A DNA stretch of 64,000 bases from Olleya sp. Hel_I_94 (GCF_007827365.1 NZ_VISI01000001.1:126501-190500); one strand, 5' to 3'. Counted from the stretch's first letter, positions 34,898 to 45,330 are shown. Program-made: numbers and translations. Notes: generated from the letters alone by a model not told the origin.

Positions 34898-36514
34898 TTA
34901 TTTTTTCTTACTGTGCTTTAAACTTGCTTTTACAAATGCCACAAATAAAGGATGTGGATTGGCTACTGTACTTTTATATTCTGGGTGGTATTGCACACCA
35001 ACAAACCAAGGATGAGATGGATTTTCAACAATTTCGACCAATTTTGTATCAGGATTATAACCAGTTGCTTTTAATCCTGCAGCTTCAATTTGAGTTTTAA
35101 AATTACTATTAAACTCATATCTATGTCTGTGACGCTCTTTAATATCTTGAGATCGGTAGACTTTATAAGCTATAGACTCTTTTTCGATATGGCAATCCCA
35201 AGCACCAAGACGCATTGTTCCTCCTTTGTCTGTGATGGTTTTTTGGTCTTCCATAATATCAATAACTGGATTTGTAGTCTTAGAATCCATTTCTGTAGAG
35301 TTAGCATCTGCTAATCCCATGACGTTACGACAAAACTCAATAACTGCCATTTGCATACCTAAACAAATTCCTAAAAACGGAATGTTGTTTTCGCGTACAT
35401 ATTTAATTGCTGTTATTTTTCCTTCTATACCACGCTCTCCAAAACCTGGAGCTACTAATACACCATCAAGGTGTGATAACTTCATTTTAATATTGTCTGC
35501 ATTTAAATACTCAGAATGTACAGACTCTACATTTACTTTAACTTCGTTTTCTGCTCCAGCATGAATAAATGCTTCTAATATAGACTTATAAGAATCTTGT
35601 AACTCTACATATTTACCTATTAATCCAATTGTAATTTCAGATTTTGGATTTTTATGTCTTTGTACAAACTTATTCCAAGTTGTTAAATCAGGAACGTCAC
35701 TATTTAATGCTAATTTTTTAAGTACAACTTGATCCAGTTTTTCTTCAAGCATTAAATTTGGCACATCATAAATTGTTGATGCATCAATAGATTGTATGAT
35801 TGCCTCTTCGCGTACATTACAAAATAAAGCTAATTTTCTTTTTAGATCTGAAGGTAATTCATGCTCTGTACGACAAACTAATATATCTGCTTGTACACCA
35901 CTTTCCATTAATGTTTTTACACTATGTTGGGTTGGTTTTGTTTTTAACTCTCCAGCTGCTGTTAAATATGGAATTAATGTTAAGTGAATTACTAATGCAT
36001 TATTATCACCTAAATCCCATTTTAATTGTCTTACTGCTTCAATGTATGGTAAGGACTCAATATCTCCAACGGTTCCACCAATTTCTGTAATAACAATATC
36101 ATAATCTCCAGAATTACCTAGGATTTGGATTCTGTGTTTAATTTCGTCAGTAATATGAGGGATAACTTGTACTGTTTTTCCTAAAAACTCACCTTTACGT
36201 TCACGATTTATAACGCTTTGATAAATACGTCCAGTCGTAACATTATTAGCTTGACTAGTTGGTACGTTTAAAAAACGCTCATAATGTCCAAGGTCCAAAT
36301 CGGTTTCTGCACCATCATCTGTAACATAACATTCGCCATGCTCATATGGGTTTAGCGTACCTGGATCTACGTTAATATAAGGGTCTAATTTTTGGATTGT
36401 GGTTCTGTAACCTTGCGCTTGAAGTAGTTTAGCAAGAGATGCTGCTATAATTCCTTTTCCTAAGGAAGATGTTACTCCTCCTGTTACAAATATGTACTTA
36501 GTTTCTGATGTCAT
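34898..36514 (-). CDS. pyrG: CTP synthase
   Basis: CTP synthase aminates UTP to CTP using glutamine and ATP. The 538-residue protein starts with [17 protein letters not shown] (synthetase domain P-loop) and has the UTP/CTP-binding GGTVGDIES region. Its C-terminal class I glutaminase domain has the catalytic Cys in [15 protein letters not shown] and the His in [10 protein letters not shown]. Length is typical. A TAAATTTG box lies 21-28 nt upstream of the ATG on the minus strand. The perfect inverted repeat GTGTCAAATTGACAC abuts the stop codon at 34883-34897. Confidence 0.97.
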   Translation of the reverse strand: MTSETKYIFVTGGVTSSLGKGIIAASLAKLLQAQGYRTTIQKLDPYINVDPGTLNPYEHGECYVTDDGAETDLDLGHYERFLNVPTSQANNVTTGRIYQSVINRERKGEFLGKTVQVIPHITDEIKHRIQILGNSGDYDIVITEIGGTVGDIESLPYIEAVRQLKWDLGDNNALVIHLTLIPYLTAAGELKTKPTQHSVKTLMESGVQADILVCRTEHELPSDLKRKLALFCNVREEAIIQSIDASTIYDVPNLMLEEKLDQVVLKKLALNSDVPDLTTWNKFVQRHKNPKSEITIGLIGKYVELQDSYKSILEAFIHAGAENEVKVNVESVHSEYLNADNIKMKLSHLDGVLVAPGFGERGIEGKITAIKYVRENNIPFLGICLGMQMAVIEFCRNVMGLADANSTEMDSKTTNPVIDIMEDQKTITDKGGTMRLGAWDCHIEKESIAYKVYRSQDIKERHRHRYEFNSNFKTQIEAAGLKATGYNPDTKLVEIVENPSHPWFVGVQYHPEYKSTVANPHPLFVAFVKASLKHSKKK

Positions 36515-36795
36515 GTTGCGTTGTTAAACGCGAGCAAATTTACGATTTTTAAGTAGAAACTGTTGGTCTTTCTTGTTTTATTTTTACAACTCTTTTTTAT
36601 ATTTTTTAAAGAGCTACTTAGCACTTACATCTATTAATTATTTAAAAAACCTAAACTTTGCTTGTTCACTTAGGCTTTGAAAAACAACTGATTAGATTTT
36701 AATTTCATCAAATTACTTAGTGACACCTTTTTTAACATGGTTATTAATATAACTTTACGTATTTTTTAGAATGATTAAAAAATCAAACCTACACA

Positions 36796-37671
36796 ATGAC
36801 TAACGAGCAAACTGCAATACGAACAACTTACTTTAGTATTATCGGAAACACATTGCTTGCGCTTATTAAGGGACTTGCTGGTGTTTTTGGAAACTCTTAT
36901 GCATTAATCGCAGATGCTATTGAGTCTACAACAGATATATTTGCTTCACTATTAGTATTATTTGGTTTTAAATATGCAAAACGACCTGCAGATGATAATC
37001 ATCCTTATGGTCATGGAAAAATCGAACCTTTAATCACTTTTGCTGTTGTTGCCTTTTTAGTTGTGTCTGCGACCATTATTGCATCAGAGAGTATTCATAA
37101 TATTTTAACACCTCATAAAACACCTAAATCATGGACACTAATTGTTTTAGGTGTGATTATTATTTGGAAAGAAATAGCGTTTCAGATTGTAATAAAAAAA
37201 AGTAAACAAACCAATAGCTCATCATTAAAAGCAGACGCTTGGCACCATCGTAGTGATGCTATAACGTCAGTGATGGCATTTATTGGTATCTCTATAGCAA
37301 TAGTATTTGGTAAAGGATTTGAAACTGCTGATGATTGGGCTGCTTTATTTGCGTCAGCCTTTATATTATATAATAGTTATTTAATTTTAAGACCTGCTTT
37401 AGGTGAAGTCATGGATGAGCAAGTTTATGATGATCTAATTATTGACATTAGAGAACAATCCTTAAAAGTGGAAGGTGTTTTAGGTACTGAAAAATGCTTT
37501 ATACGTAAAGCTGGAATGAAGTTTAATGTTGATTTACATGCTATTGTGGATGGTAATATTTCAGTAAAACTAGGACACGACATTTCTCACAACTTAAAAG
37601 ACTATTTGCGAGAACAAATACCAAATTTAGGACACGTGCTTATTCATATAGAGCCTAATGAAAACTATTAA
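36796..37671 (+). CDS. Cation diffusion facilitator (CDF) transporter
   Basis: The 291-residue protein has six predicted membrane helices and the CDF metal-site motifs: SYALIADAIESTTDIFASL (about 29-47, where E39 replaces the more common H or D), HPYGHGKIEP (about 70-79) and KADAWHHRSDAITS (about 139-152). The cytosolic C-terminal domain ends HVLIHIEPNE. These proteins export Zn, Fe, Mn or Co in exchange for protons. Metal preference is uncertain. The 281-nt spacer upstream contains no gene that I can support. Confidence 0.93.
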   Translation: MTNEQTAIRTTYFSIIGNTLLALIKGLAGVFGNSYALIADAIESTTDIFASLLVLFGFKYAKRPADDNHPYGHGKIEPLITFAVVAFLVVSATIIASESIHNILTPHKTPKSWTLIVLGVIIIWKEIAFQIVIKKSKQTNSSSLKADAWHHRSDAITSVMAFIGISIAIVFGKGFETADDWAALFASAFILYNSYLILRPALGEVMDEQVYDDLIIDIREQSLKVEGVLGTEKCFIRKAGMKFNVDLHAIVDGNISVKLGHDISHNLKDYLREQIPNLGHVLIHIEPNENY

Positions 37672-37695
37672 TAAGCTTAAAATCTACTAAGAAGT

Positions 37696-37926
37696 CTATT
37701 TAGGATATTGTTTTTTTATGTTACGAATTAAATCTTCCAATCCATTTAATTTAACCGTATAAACGGTTTCTAACATTTCGCCTAGCTTTCCTTTAGGGAA
37801 TCCTTTATTATGATACCAAACAATATAATACTCTGGTAAGTCTATCAAGAAACGGTCTTTATATTTACCAAAAGGCATTTTGGTATGTGCCAATTTAATT
37901 AAAAAATCTTTGTCTGGTTGAAGCAA
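37696..37926 (-). CDS. DUF3820 small protein
   Basis: The 76-residue protein matches the DUF3820 pattern: MPFGKYKDRFLIDLPEYYIVW followed by a short helix and a basic C-terminus. The function is unknown and it is probably cytosolic. The same MPFGK-like core appears as the C-terminal domain of the exonuclease at 54826-55599 (FSFGKHKGKLVTEV). It is separated by 1 nt from the upstream DUF922-like gene, so it is co-translated with it. Confidence 0.82.
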   Translation of the reverse strand: MLQPDKDFLIKLAHTKMPFGKYKDRFLIDLPEYYIVWYHNKGFPKGKLGEMLETVYTVKLNGLEDLIRNIKKQYPK

Positions 37927-37927
37927 A

Positions 37928-38470
37928 TTATCCTTTAGATTTAAACTTGTTTACAGCTTTTAGACGCACAGCAATACTGTCCTTCCATTTTTTTTGACCA
38001 TCGACGTTAATAGAATATTCGCTTTGTAAGTCGTACGTGTTTTGCATCTCTGCTAATTGACTATCAATCGCATTATGCATATCTTGAAGTGTTTTAGCCA
38101 AATCTTCATGTGGCCTAATTGCAGCGATGCGTTGCCTAAATAGCCTTGCATGCAACTCTGTAATATCAAAATGTAATTGCTCGTGACCTAAAACGTGTTT
38201 ATCTACTTGGTCTGATTTACACCAAGAATGTTCTGGATAAAAAAACGCTTTAACTAAGGTTTTAAAACCATAGACTTTATCATCACGTTTGTTAATAGAG
38301 TAACTAAAAGTAATACCAGATGCTGTTACTGCAACAGCATCTGTATCCTGATTAGGTTGTCCTTTAAAATCATCCCAATTAAGTTTATAATTTTCACTCC
38401 AGGACAGCTCCTCCATTACATCACTGTGTAACAAGAAAAACCCCAAGCAAATAAATACGTACTTAAACAT
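37928..38470 (-). CDS. DUF922-like protein with HExxH motif
   Basis: The 180-residue protein has an N-terminal hydrophobic segment (about 1-17, probably a signal peptide), a WDDFKG segment near 32-37 and HEQLHFDI near 95-102. The HExxH motif is the usual zinc site of gluzincin-type peptidases, and DUF922 proteins are predicted metalloproteases. A partner third ligand is not obvious. It lies 21 nt after the LysM-binding protein gene and 1 nt before the DUF3820 gene. The substrate is unknown. Confidence 0.72.
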   Translation of the reverse strand: MFKYVFICLGFFLLHSDVMEELSWSENYKLNWDDFKGQPNQDTDAVAVTASGITFSYSINKRDDKVYGFKTLVKAFFYPEHSWCKSDQVDKHVLGHEQLHFDITELHARLFRQRIAAIRPHEDLAKTLQDMHNAIDSQLAEMQNTYDLQSEYSINVDGQKKWKDSIAVRLKAVNKFKSKG

Positions 38471-38491
38471 GATTATAAAAACGACTACTTT

Positions 38492-40435
38492 TTAATTTTT
38501 TACTTCTACTATTTTTAAATCTTGGTATTTAACAATGTATACTGTATTGTTGTAATACCCTCCAAATAATTTCTTTTTGTATGCAAATTTATTTTCTACA
38601 TAAGTTGTCAATGGTGACTCGTTTACAGAGGTATAAATATCCTCTGAAGTTACTAAACGTAAAACAACATCCATTGTTAAATCAAATCCTCTTACAGCGT
38701 ATGTGTTTGGTGACTCATTATACATTGCTTTGTAACGTTTTGCAAAACTGTTATTTTCGTCTTCGCTAAAAGACTTATTAATGGACGCATAGGTAAATCC
38801 TAAATTAGACAAATGCGTACTTCTAACCTCATCATCCTCAAACGCACTATTTTTATCTGTAGTTGTTAATACGACAGACATATTTGGTTTAATTTTAGAA
38901 TTTAAGATACTAGAAACATTTGATACAAATCCTGCATTTTCAGTTTCTAAAAAGACAATATTTTTACCTGGTTTAAGCACATTAACCATATCCTGATCAA
39001 ATACATAATAAGCATCTGCTCCTGTCTTAGCAACTTTTCTAGATTTTACCATTGCTGCCTTAGGGAAAGACACCTTAAGCGCATCTGCTGTTGCTTTATT
39101 TTTCATATCAGAGACGATTATAAAGTGTGATGTGCTATCTGCTTTAAAATAATTTAATAGTTTTTCTTTTAACAATGCCTCGTCTGGTCTAGACTGAAAC
39201 ACATTTTCTTGTAAGTCTACCGTTTTTGTTATTGGAGATACTAATGGTATTTTTTTACTTTTTAGTGTTGCTGCTGCAGTATTAAAAAGTTTTGGCATTA
39301 CTGGTCCAATCACTACATCTACATCGTCAAAATTATTAGATTGTAATAATGACACAACTTTACTTTCTCTATTTTCTGTATCATAGATATCTACCTTAAG
39401 ATTTATTCCTAAAGTTGCTAAACTATCTATTGCCATTTTTGCTCCTGAGTAAAAATCTAAAGAGGTACTAACATAAGGATCGTTTTTTATTAGCTTTTTA
39501 GCGTCGTAAACTGAGTCTGCATCTACCTTACTTAATTTAAAAGGTAGCATTATTGCTATATGTTTTGTATTTACATCCAAATTACGTGTTGTTAAATCTG
39601 ATGTATACAACTTCTCTCCTGCCAAAGTGATACCTAAACCTTCATTTTTTGCTCTAACATTAGCATCAAAAGGTATTTTTAAAACCATACCTTCTTTTAA
39701 GCCTGTGGTTAAAAGCTCTGGATTTAATTGCTCTAATTGCTCCTGTTCTAATCCGGTTTTAAGTTTTAGTCTATAAAATCCTTCAGATTTTAAAACTGTG
39801 TAATAACTGTATTTTTCATCTATTGTTTTTACTTCTTCAGCTTCTAGATTAGGAACATTTATAACTTCTCCTGGTTGTAAAACAGCTGACATATCAGGAT
39901 TTAAATCTTCTAACTCTTGTACTGTTATACCGTATTGGTAAGCTATACGCCATTTTCCTTCTTTTGGATTAACAGTATGTGTTTTTGTCGCTAATTTTGT
40001 CTCAACAATAGCTTTAGTTACTTTGTAAACTGGAATTTTAATTTTATCACCTTTACGCAAATTGTTAGCATATAGTTCTGGATTATGCTTTTTAATTTCC
40101 TCTTGCTCTACATCATATTTTTTAGATAAACTATATAGTGTTTCTTTACGCTTAACCTTGTGGGTTTTAAAGCCATCTAATGTTTTAACCTCTGTTAATT
40201 TTGGTGATGTTTGTGCAGCTTTACTATTTGGAATAATAAGTACAGAATTTACTTTTACTTCTTTTCTAGCGTCTGGATTTAATGCATAAATCTGAGATTT
40301 TGTAACACTATATTTAGCAGCAATTTGCTCTATAGTTTCTCCTGCATTTACTTTATGCGTTTTGTAATTTTGCGCTTTCGCGGAAGCACAGCCAAACATT
40401 ACGACTACGCTTAAGATATATATTAATTTTCTCAT
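38492..40435 (-). CDS. LysM-repeat protein fused to a periplasmic-binding-protein-like domain
   Basis: The 647-residue protein has a signal sequence with a possible lipobox (VVMFGC, Cys at about 16). About four LysM repeats follow at about 24-70, 91-136, 150-198 and 210-255 (for example HKVNAGETIEQIAAKYSV and HKVKRKETLYSLSKKYDV). The C-terminal region (about 285-640) resembles type 1 periplasmic binding proteins (VVIGPVMPKLFN, IPLVSPITK). LysM binds peptidoglycan, so the sensor-like domain would be held at the cell wall. It leads a three-gene minus-strand operon. The repeat CGCTTTCGCGGAA lies inside its signal-peptide region. Confidence 0.85.
   Translation of the reverse strand: MRKLIYILSVVVMFGCASAKAQNYKTHKVNAGETIEQIAAKYSVTKSQIYALNPDARKEVKVNSVLIIPNSKAAQTSPKLTEVKTLDGFKTHKVKRKETLYSLSKKYDVEQEEIKKHNPELYANNLRKGDKIKIPVYKVTKAIVETKLATKTHTVNPKEGKWRIAYQYGITVQELEDLNPDMSAVLQPGEVINVPNLEAEEVKTIDEKYSYYTVLKSEGFYRLKLKTGLEQEQLEQLNPELLTTGLKEGMVLKIPFDANVRAKNEGLGITLAGEKLYTSDLTTRNLDVNTKHIAIMLPFKLSKVDADSVYDAKKLIKNDPYVSTSLDFYSGAKMAIDSLATLGINLKVDIYDTENRESKVVSLLQSNNFDDVDVVIGPVMPKLFNTAAATLKSKKIPLVSPITKTVDLQENVFQSRPDEALLKEKLLNYFKADSTSHFIIVSDMKNKATADALKVSFPKAAMVKSRKVAKTGADAYYVFDQDMVNVLKPGKNIVFLETENAGFVSNVSSILNSKIKPNMSVVLTTTDKNSAFEDDEVRSTHLSNLGFTYASINKSFSEDENNSFAKRYKAMYNESPNTYAVRGFDLTMDVVLRLVTSEDIYTSVNESPLTTYVENKFAYKKKLFGGYYNNTVYIVKYQDLKIVEVKN
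40373..40385 (+). repeat. Dispersed repeat CGCTTTCGCGGAA, copy 3
   Basis: An exact copy of the 13-mer, here inside coding sequence. On the gene strand it encodes part of the signal peptide region (A-S-A-K-A). Confidence 0.6.
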
Positions 40436-40459
40436 ATGTTATTTATACGTTTCAAACTG

Positions 40460-40548
40460 CGTTAGCGGTTGTAATGGCATCCTTTTTTTTGCTGCCATAT
40501 ATGGCAAAAAAAAGATATAATGGAAGACGCGACCCTTGTGGTAACGCC
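40460..40548. repeat. REP-like 89-bp imperfect palindrome
   Basis: The outer arms GCGTTA (40460-40465) and TAACGC (40542-40547) pair. Inside lie TGTAATGGCATCC with an eight-T run, the perfect core TGCCATATATGGCA (40493-40506), an eight-A run and GATATAATGGA. It sits between guaA and the LysM gene. It resembles an intergenic repeat I remember from other flavobacterial genomes, and could double as a guaA terminator. Confidence 0.6.
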
Positions 40549-40608
40549 CAACATTTTGATACTATTTTATCAAGCTTAAAAAATTACTTAAAGTGACGGT
40601 ATTACTCT

Positions 40609-42141
40609 TTATTCCCACTCAATAGTTGCTGGTGGCTTACTGCTTATATCGTACACTACTCTATTAACGCCTTTTACTTTGTTTATTATATCGTTACTTG
40701 TTTTTTGTAAAAACTCGTATGGTAAATTTACCCAGTCTGCAGTCATACCATCAGTACTTTCTACTGCTCTTAGTGCTACACATTTCTCGTAAGTACGCTC
40801 GTCACCCATAACTCCTACACTATTTACTGGTAGTAAAATAGCACCTGCTTGCCATACTTTATCGTATAATCCTGCGTCGCGTAATCCGTTAATAAATACT
40901 GCATCTACTTCTTGTAATATACGTACTTTTTCTGCAGTGATATCACCTAAAATCCTGATTGCTAGACCTGGTCCTGGAAATGGATGGCGTCCTAAAAGGT
41001 CTTTATCCATACCCATACTTGCACCTACACGTCTTACTTCGTCCTTAAACAAAGCGCGAAGTGGCTCTACAATTTTAAGTTTCATGTAGTCTGGTAATCC
41101 ACCTACATTATGATGACTTTTTATTGTTGCACTTGGTCCTCCTGTTGCACTTACACTTTCTATCACGTCTGGATAAATAGTCCCTTGTGCTAACCATTTT
41201 ACGTCTTCTATTAGGTTTGCTTCTTGGTCAAAAACTTCGATAAACGCGTTACCAATAGCTTTACGCTTTTTTTCTGGATCACTCAGTCCTGCTAATGCAT
41301 CCAAAAAGCGTGCCGAAGCGTCTACACCTTTTACGTTTAAGCCCATTCCTTTGTATTGTTCTAATACATCAGAAAATTCGTTTTTACGTAATAATCCGTT
41401 ATTTACAAAAATGCAGTACAGGTTTTTACCTATTGCTTTGTGCAATAACATGGCAGCTACTGAGCTGTCTACGCCTCCTGATAATCCAAGAACAACTTTA
41501 TCGTCTCCAAGTTTTGCTTGTAAATCCTCAACGGTTTCTTGCACAAATGCATTTGGTGTCCAATCTGGATTTACATTTGCGATTGATACTAAAAAGTTTT
41601 CTAGTAATTGTTTACCATCTTTAGAGTGGTAAACTTCTGGATGAAATTGAATCGCGTAAGTCGACTCGCCTTCTATCTTATAAGCTGCATTTTGCACATC
41701 GTGTGTGCTTGCTAATAATTTTGCGTTTGTTGGTAGGTGTTTGATAGTGTCACTGTGACTCATCCATACTTGACTACCTATTGTTATATTTTTAAAAAAT
41801 GTATCCTCCTCTACAAAACTTAAGTTGGCACGACCATACTCGCGTGTATTAGATTCGGCTACTTCACCTCCAGAAAAATGGGCTAAATATTGTGCTCCGT
41901 AACAGACAGCTAGCATAGGCTTTTTACCTCTAATTTCTGACAGATCCGGATGAAAAGCATCCTTTGATCTTACAGACATTGGGCTACCAGACAGTATTAC
42001 TGCTTTGTAGTCGTCTACGTTTTTTGGTGGTTTGTTAAAAGGGTGTATCTCGGAATAGATGTTAAGCTCTCTAACTCTGCGCGCAATTAGTTGTGTGTAT
42101 TGCGATCCGAAATCTAAAATAAGTACTTTGTCGTGTTGCAT
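40609..42141 (-). CDS. guaA: GMP synthase (glutamine-hydrolysing)
   Basis: GuaA converts XMP to GMP using glutamine ammonia. The 510-residue protein has a class I glutaminase half ([12 protein letters not shown] at the start, Cys in [14 protein letters not shown], His in [10 protein letters not shown]) and a PP-loop synthetase half ([18 protein letters not shown]), ending in [13 protein letters not shown] chose the ATG at 42141 over one seven codons upstream, because the family begins at [12 protein letters not shown] and a TATTTTTG box lies only 3 nt before the chosen ATG. Confidence 0.97.
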   Translation of the reverse strand: MQHDKVLILDFGSQYTQLIARRVRELNIYSEIHPFNKPPKNVDDYKAVILSGSPMSVRSKDAFHPDLSEIRGKKPMLAVCYGAQYLAHFSGGEVAESNTREYGRANLSFVEEDTFFKNITIGSQVWMSHSDTIKHLPTNAKLLASTHDVQNAAYKIEGESTYAIQFHPEVYHSKDGKQLLENFLVSIANVNPDWTPNAFVQETVEDLQAKLGDDKVVLGLSGGVDSSVAAMLLHKAIGKNLYCIFVNNGLLRKNEFSDVLEQYKGMGLNVKGVDASARFLDALAGLSDPEKKRKAIGNAFIEVFDQEANLIEDVKWLAQGTIYPDVIESVSATGGPSATIKSHHNVGGLPDYMKLKIVEPLRALFKDEVRRVGASMGMDKDLLGRHPFPGPGLAIRILGDITAEKVRILQEVDAVFINGLRDAGLYDKVWQAGAILLPVNSVGVMGDERTYEKCVALRAVESTDGMTADWVNLPYEFLQKTSNDIINKVKGVNRVVYDISSKPPATIEWE

Positions 42142-42222
42142 GCACAAAAATAGTAATTGCATTGATAAATACTATTTATGATTTATGAAAATTTGCACTA
42201 TTTTTTTAACAATTAACAAATA

Positions 42223-43596
42223 CTATTTCATGGACTCCAAAATCGCTTTAATATCTTGAGTAGTTGTGTCTGGATTTATAAAGCAAAAACGAGAAACTGT
42301 TTCAAAAGTAGCTCCAGTTTTCCATTTGGTTGGTGTTACTAATGCAAAGCCTTTATCGTGATTTTTAAAAGTCCAATCTCTGTAGTCATTTGCTGTCCAT
42401 CCCTTGCGTCTATAAAGTACACAAGATAAGCTTGGATCTCTTACAAGCTCTACATGATCCATATTTTTTATTAATTGTCCAGCTATGGTTGCTAATTCCA
42501 AACCACGCTCCACAGCTTCTTTATACCTATCTGTACCATGAGTAGCTAAACTAAACCATAAAGGTAATCCACGTACACGACGTGTTAGTTGTATTTGGTA
42601 ATCTGTTGGATTAAAACCATGTGCTCCTTCGTCTTTAAAAATATCTAAATAGGAACCTTCCTGTGCGTGCGCTTTTTTAGCTAATTCTGGTTGCTTATAT
42701 ATTACAGCACCACAATCGTATGGAGAAAACATCCATTTGTGTGGATCAATGGTAATGCTGTCTGCTTTTTCAATTCCGTTAAATAAGTGCCTAACAGAGT
42801 TTGCTGCTAACGCACCACCACCATAAGCTGCATCTACATGCAACCATAAATGTTCTGTTTCGCAAATGTTTGCAATACCTTCTAAATCGTCAATAATTCC
42901 TGCATTTGTAGTTCCTCCTGTTGCAACTACCGCAAATAGACGTTGTCTTTGGTGTGTTGTTAAGTCTGCAATAGTTTGCTTTAAAGCGTCCCCTTTTAAA
43001 CGGTCTTCTGTATCTACCAATAATACATCCACATCCACCACTTTAGCCATAGCTTTGATTGAAGAGTGTGCACCAATTGAGGTAATGATTAACCCTTTTT
43101 GATTTTTGTTGTCATCGTTTAAACTTCTCCAATACTCGCGTGCTGTAACAATTGCAGACAAGTTTGCTGCAGTACCACCACTAGTAAATACACCAAAAGC
43201 ACCTTGTGGTAATCCTGTTAAGGATACAATCCACTTCATAGCTTCGTTTTCGCAAAAAATACCACCTGCTCCTTCCATCCAATACGCACCATGAATACTT
43301 GATGCTGAAGTTACCAAATCAAATAAAATAGAGGCTCTGGTTGGAGATGCTGGCACAAATGCTAAATGACGTGGATGATCAATTTTTACATTGGCATGCA
43401 TTAAGTGTTGCTTCCATAGGTTAAAAGCAGTCTCGCCACCAATACCTTTGTCTGTCACTGTTTCTCCTACTAGTGCCTTTAAAGTTTCGGCTTTTTGAGG
43501 TTTACCAATGACGTCTTCAGTTTTTGAAATACGATCTATTGTATATTTCATGACGTCTAGCGTCATTTCAACTAAATCTAAATCTATTTTATGCAT
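42223..43596 (-). CDS. Group II PLP-dependent amino acid decarboxylase
   Basis: The 457-residue protein belongs to the aromatic-L-amino-acid/glutamate decarboxylase group. It has FTSGGTAANLSAIVTARE (about 138-155), the cofactor-binding HVDAAYGGGAL (about 254-264) and the PLP lysine in ITIDPHKWMFSPYDCG (Lys at about 289). It makes an amine from an unidentified amino acid and is cytosolic. It follows bshC by 2 nt on the same strand, so the two may be co-transcribed. A bacillithiol link is not established. Confidence 0.88.
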   Translation of the reverse strand: MHKIDLDLVEMTLDVMKYTIDRISKTEDVIGKPQKAETLKALVGETVTDKGIGGETAFNLWKQHLMHANVKIDHPRHLAFVPASPTRASILFDLVTSASSIHGAYWMEGAGGIFCENEAMKWIVSLTGLPQGAFGVFTSGGTAANLSAIVTAREYWRSLNDDNKNQKGLIITSIGAHSSIKAMAKVVDVDVLLVDTEDRLKGDALKQTIADLTTHQRQRLFAVVATGGTTNAGIIDDLEGIANICETEHLWLHVDAAYGGGALAANSVRHLFNGIEKADSITIDPHKWMFSPYDCGAVIYKQPELAKKAHAQEGSYLDIFKDEGAHGFNPTDYQIQLTRRVRGLPLWFSLATHGTDRYKEAVERGLELATIAGQLIKNMDHVELVRDPSLSCVLYRRKGWTANDYRDWTFKNHDKGFALVTPTKWKTGATFETVSRFCFINPDTTTQDIKAILESMK

Positions 43597-43598
43597 GC

Positions 43599-45200
43599 TT
43601 ATAATTCAAGAATTAAAAATTGACCTTGCAAAGGTTTTAAATTTTTAATTAACTGAGGTATTAAATCTGCACCAAATTCTAAATATAATTCTGAAAAATT
43701 AGTATTACGTTCTTGCAAACTATAATTAGGAAACAATTGGTATTGTAAATCGGTAATACGCTCTACATGATCTTTAAGTTTTCTTTTTTGAGCAGTTAAC
43801 AATCTTTTTTCAAGATGTGCCAACCCATTAATTTGCTTTTTTTCTTGAGAAGCTACAGCACCAACAAAAGACTTATCCGTTGATTCTGCAAGCTTATAAA
43901 GTTGTTGAAACTGTAATTTTAGATGTTGAATTTGCTCAGAAAAATCAATATCAATATTAGAAATTTCTCGTACTTTTTTGTTAATAAAACTATCACGTTT
44001 TAAAAACAAATCCTTATCAGATATGCTTAGTTTTTTAAGTTTATCCGCTTGCTGTTTTGTTTTTATTAAAACCGAATTACGTAAAAGTAATATTGGAAAA
44101 ACTACATTATTAGCTTCAAAATTAGCTTTTAACTGAAACCAGTAAGCTAGCTCACCACCTCCACCAATGTAACATAAATTTGGCAAAATAACTTCTTGAT
44201 ACAATGGACGCATAATTACATTAGGACTAAAACATTCTGGAGTCTGGTCTATATGTTTTGACAACTCTTCTTTAGTCCAAGATATTGACGTGTTTAAAAC
44301 AGAATATTTTTGATCTTTAAAAACTATACGTTCTCTTACATTTTTAGTGATGTAAAATAAATTTATATCTCTAGGATTTACTTGTATAGAGTAGTTTTCT
44401 GATACTTGACTTAATTGATTTGATGTTTCAGTAACTTTTTGAAATGATGTATTATTAAATAACTCTGTTTTAATTTGAGGTATAAATAATGTTTTTAAAT
44501 CTTTATTATTAGCATCTATAATTACCAAACCATGCTCACCAAATAATACATTTGCTAAATAATGTGTAGCTTTAGCTAAATTATCATGTTTTAAGTATGC
44601 GTTTTCAAATAGTGTTTTTAAAAATTTAGCATTTTGACCAATCCCTAACTCTTTTGCAAAAAGGTCTAATACGTTATCTAAATCAGTAGTATCTAAATCT
44701 CCAACTGCTCCTGAAGCAATTTTGTTCCAACGTATCTTTTTACCTTTAAAATTGAAATAATTTATTTCTTCAAAATCATGATCCTCTGAAGCCATCCAAT
44801 AGATAGGCACAAAATTATATTCTGGATATTGTATTTTTAATTGCTTAGTTAAATTAATTGTTGACACAATTTTATACAAAAAATATAATGGTCCTGTAAA
44901 TAAATTAAGCTGATGACCTGTTGTAATTGTAAAGGTTTTATTGTCTGCTAATAACCTAATGTTAGTGTCTGTAGCTTCTGAAGTTTCCAGAAGGTTATAT
45001 TGCTCTTGCAAAGTTTTTACTAAGACAACTCTACCTTCTTGAGAAAAATTATCTTGCTTCTGTTTTATTTGAGCTTCAAAGTTTTTGATATTAGGAAACC
45101 TATTATAAAACGGTTTTAGTGATTCAGCTTCAGCTAAATAATCACAAATTAATTGAGAAAAATATCCTGTTTCTTTAAAGGGTATACAGTCTGTTGGCAT
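43599..45200 (-). CDS. bshC: Bacillithiol biosynthesis cysteine-adding enzyme BshC
   Basis: BshC adds cysteine to glucosaminyl-malate in the last step of bacillithiol synthesis. The 533-residue protein matches the family: TGHQLNLFTGPLYFLYKIVS (about 95-114), YWMASEDHDFEEIN (about 134-147), the NVIMRPLYQEVILPNLCYIGGGGELAYW region and a coiled coil before the C-terminus. Length is normal. It shows that this organism makes bacillithiol, as many Bacteroidota do. bshA and bshB are not in this window. Confidence 0.93.
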   Translation of the reverse strand: MPTDCIPFKETGYFSQLICDYLAEAESLKPFYNRFPNIKNFEAQIKQKQDNFSQEGRVVLVKTLQEQYNLLETSEATDTNIRLLADNKTFTITTGHQLNLFTGPLYFLYKIVSTINLTKQLKIQYPEYNFVPIYWMASEDHDFEEINYFNFKGKKIRWNKIASGAVGDLDTTDLDNVLDLFAKELGIGQNAKFLKTLFENAYLKHDNLAKATHYLANVLFGEHGLVIIDANNKDLKTLFIPQIKTELFNNTSFQKVTETSNQLSQVSENYSIQVNPRDINLFYITKNVRERIVFKDQKYSVLNTSISWTKEELSKHIDQTPECFSPNVIMRPLYQEVILPNLCYIGGGGELAYWFQLKANFEANNVVFPILLLRNSVLIKTKQQADKLKKLSISDKDLFLKRDSFINKKVREISNIDIDFSEQIQHLKLQFQQLYKLAESTDKSFVGAVASQEKKQINGLAHLEKRLLTAQKRKLKDHVERITDLQYQLFPNYSLQERNTNFSELYLEFGADLIPQLIKNLKPLQGQFLILEL

Positions 45201-45330
45201 AGTTACAAATTAATCTGCTGTAAAGATAAGGCAGTTTGCCCTTTAGTATGTCTTAAAATTAACATAAAACCCAAGAGTAAAGTGTTGAAATTTGAGTAAC
45301 TTTATAAGATAATCTGCAAACACAACACTA

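Noticed and set aside
35796..36090. Plus-strand open frames inside pyrG
   Set aside because: They lie wholly within a diagnostic CTP synthase gene and show no recognisable domain.
36515..36795. Possible RNA gene or small protein in the 281-nt spacer
   Set aside because: No tRNA-like cloverleaf, no T-tailed hairpin and no convincing frame. It is only an A/T-rich promoter region of the CDF gene.
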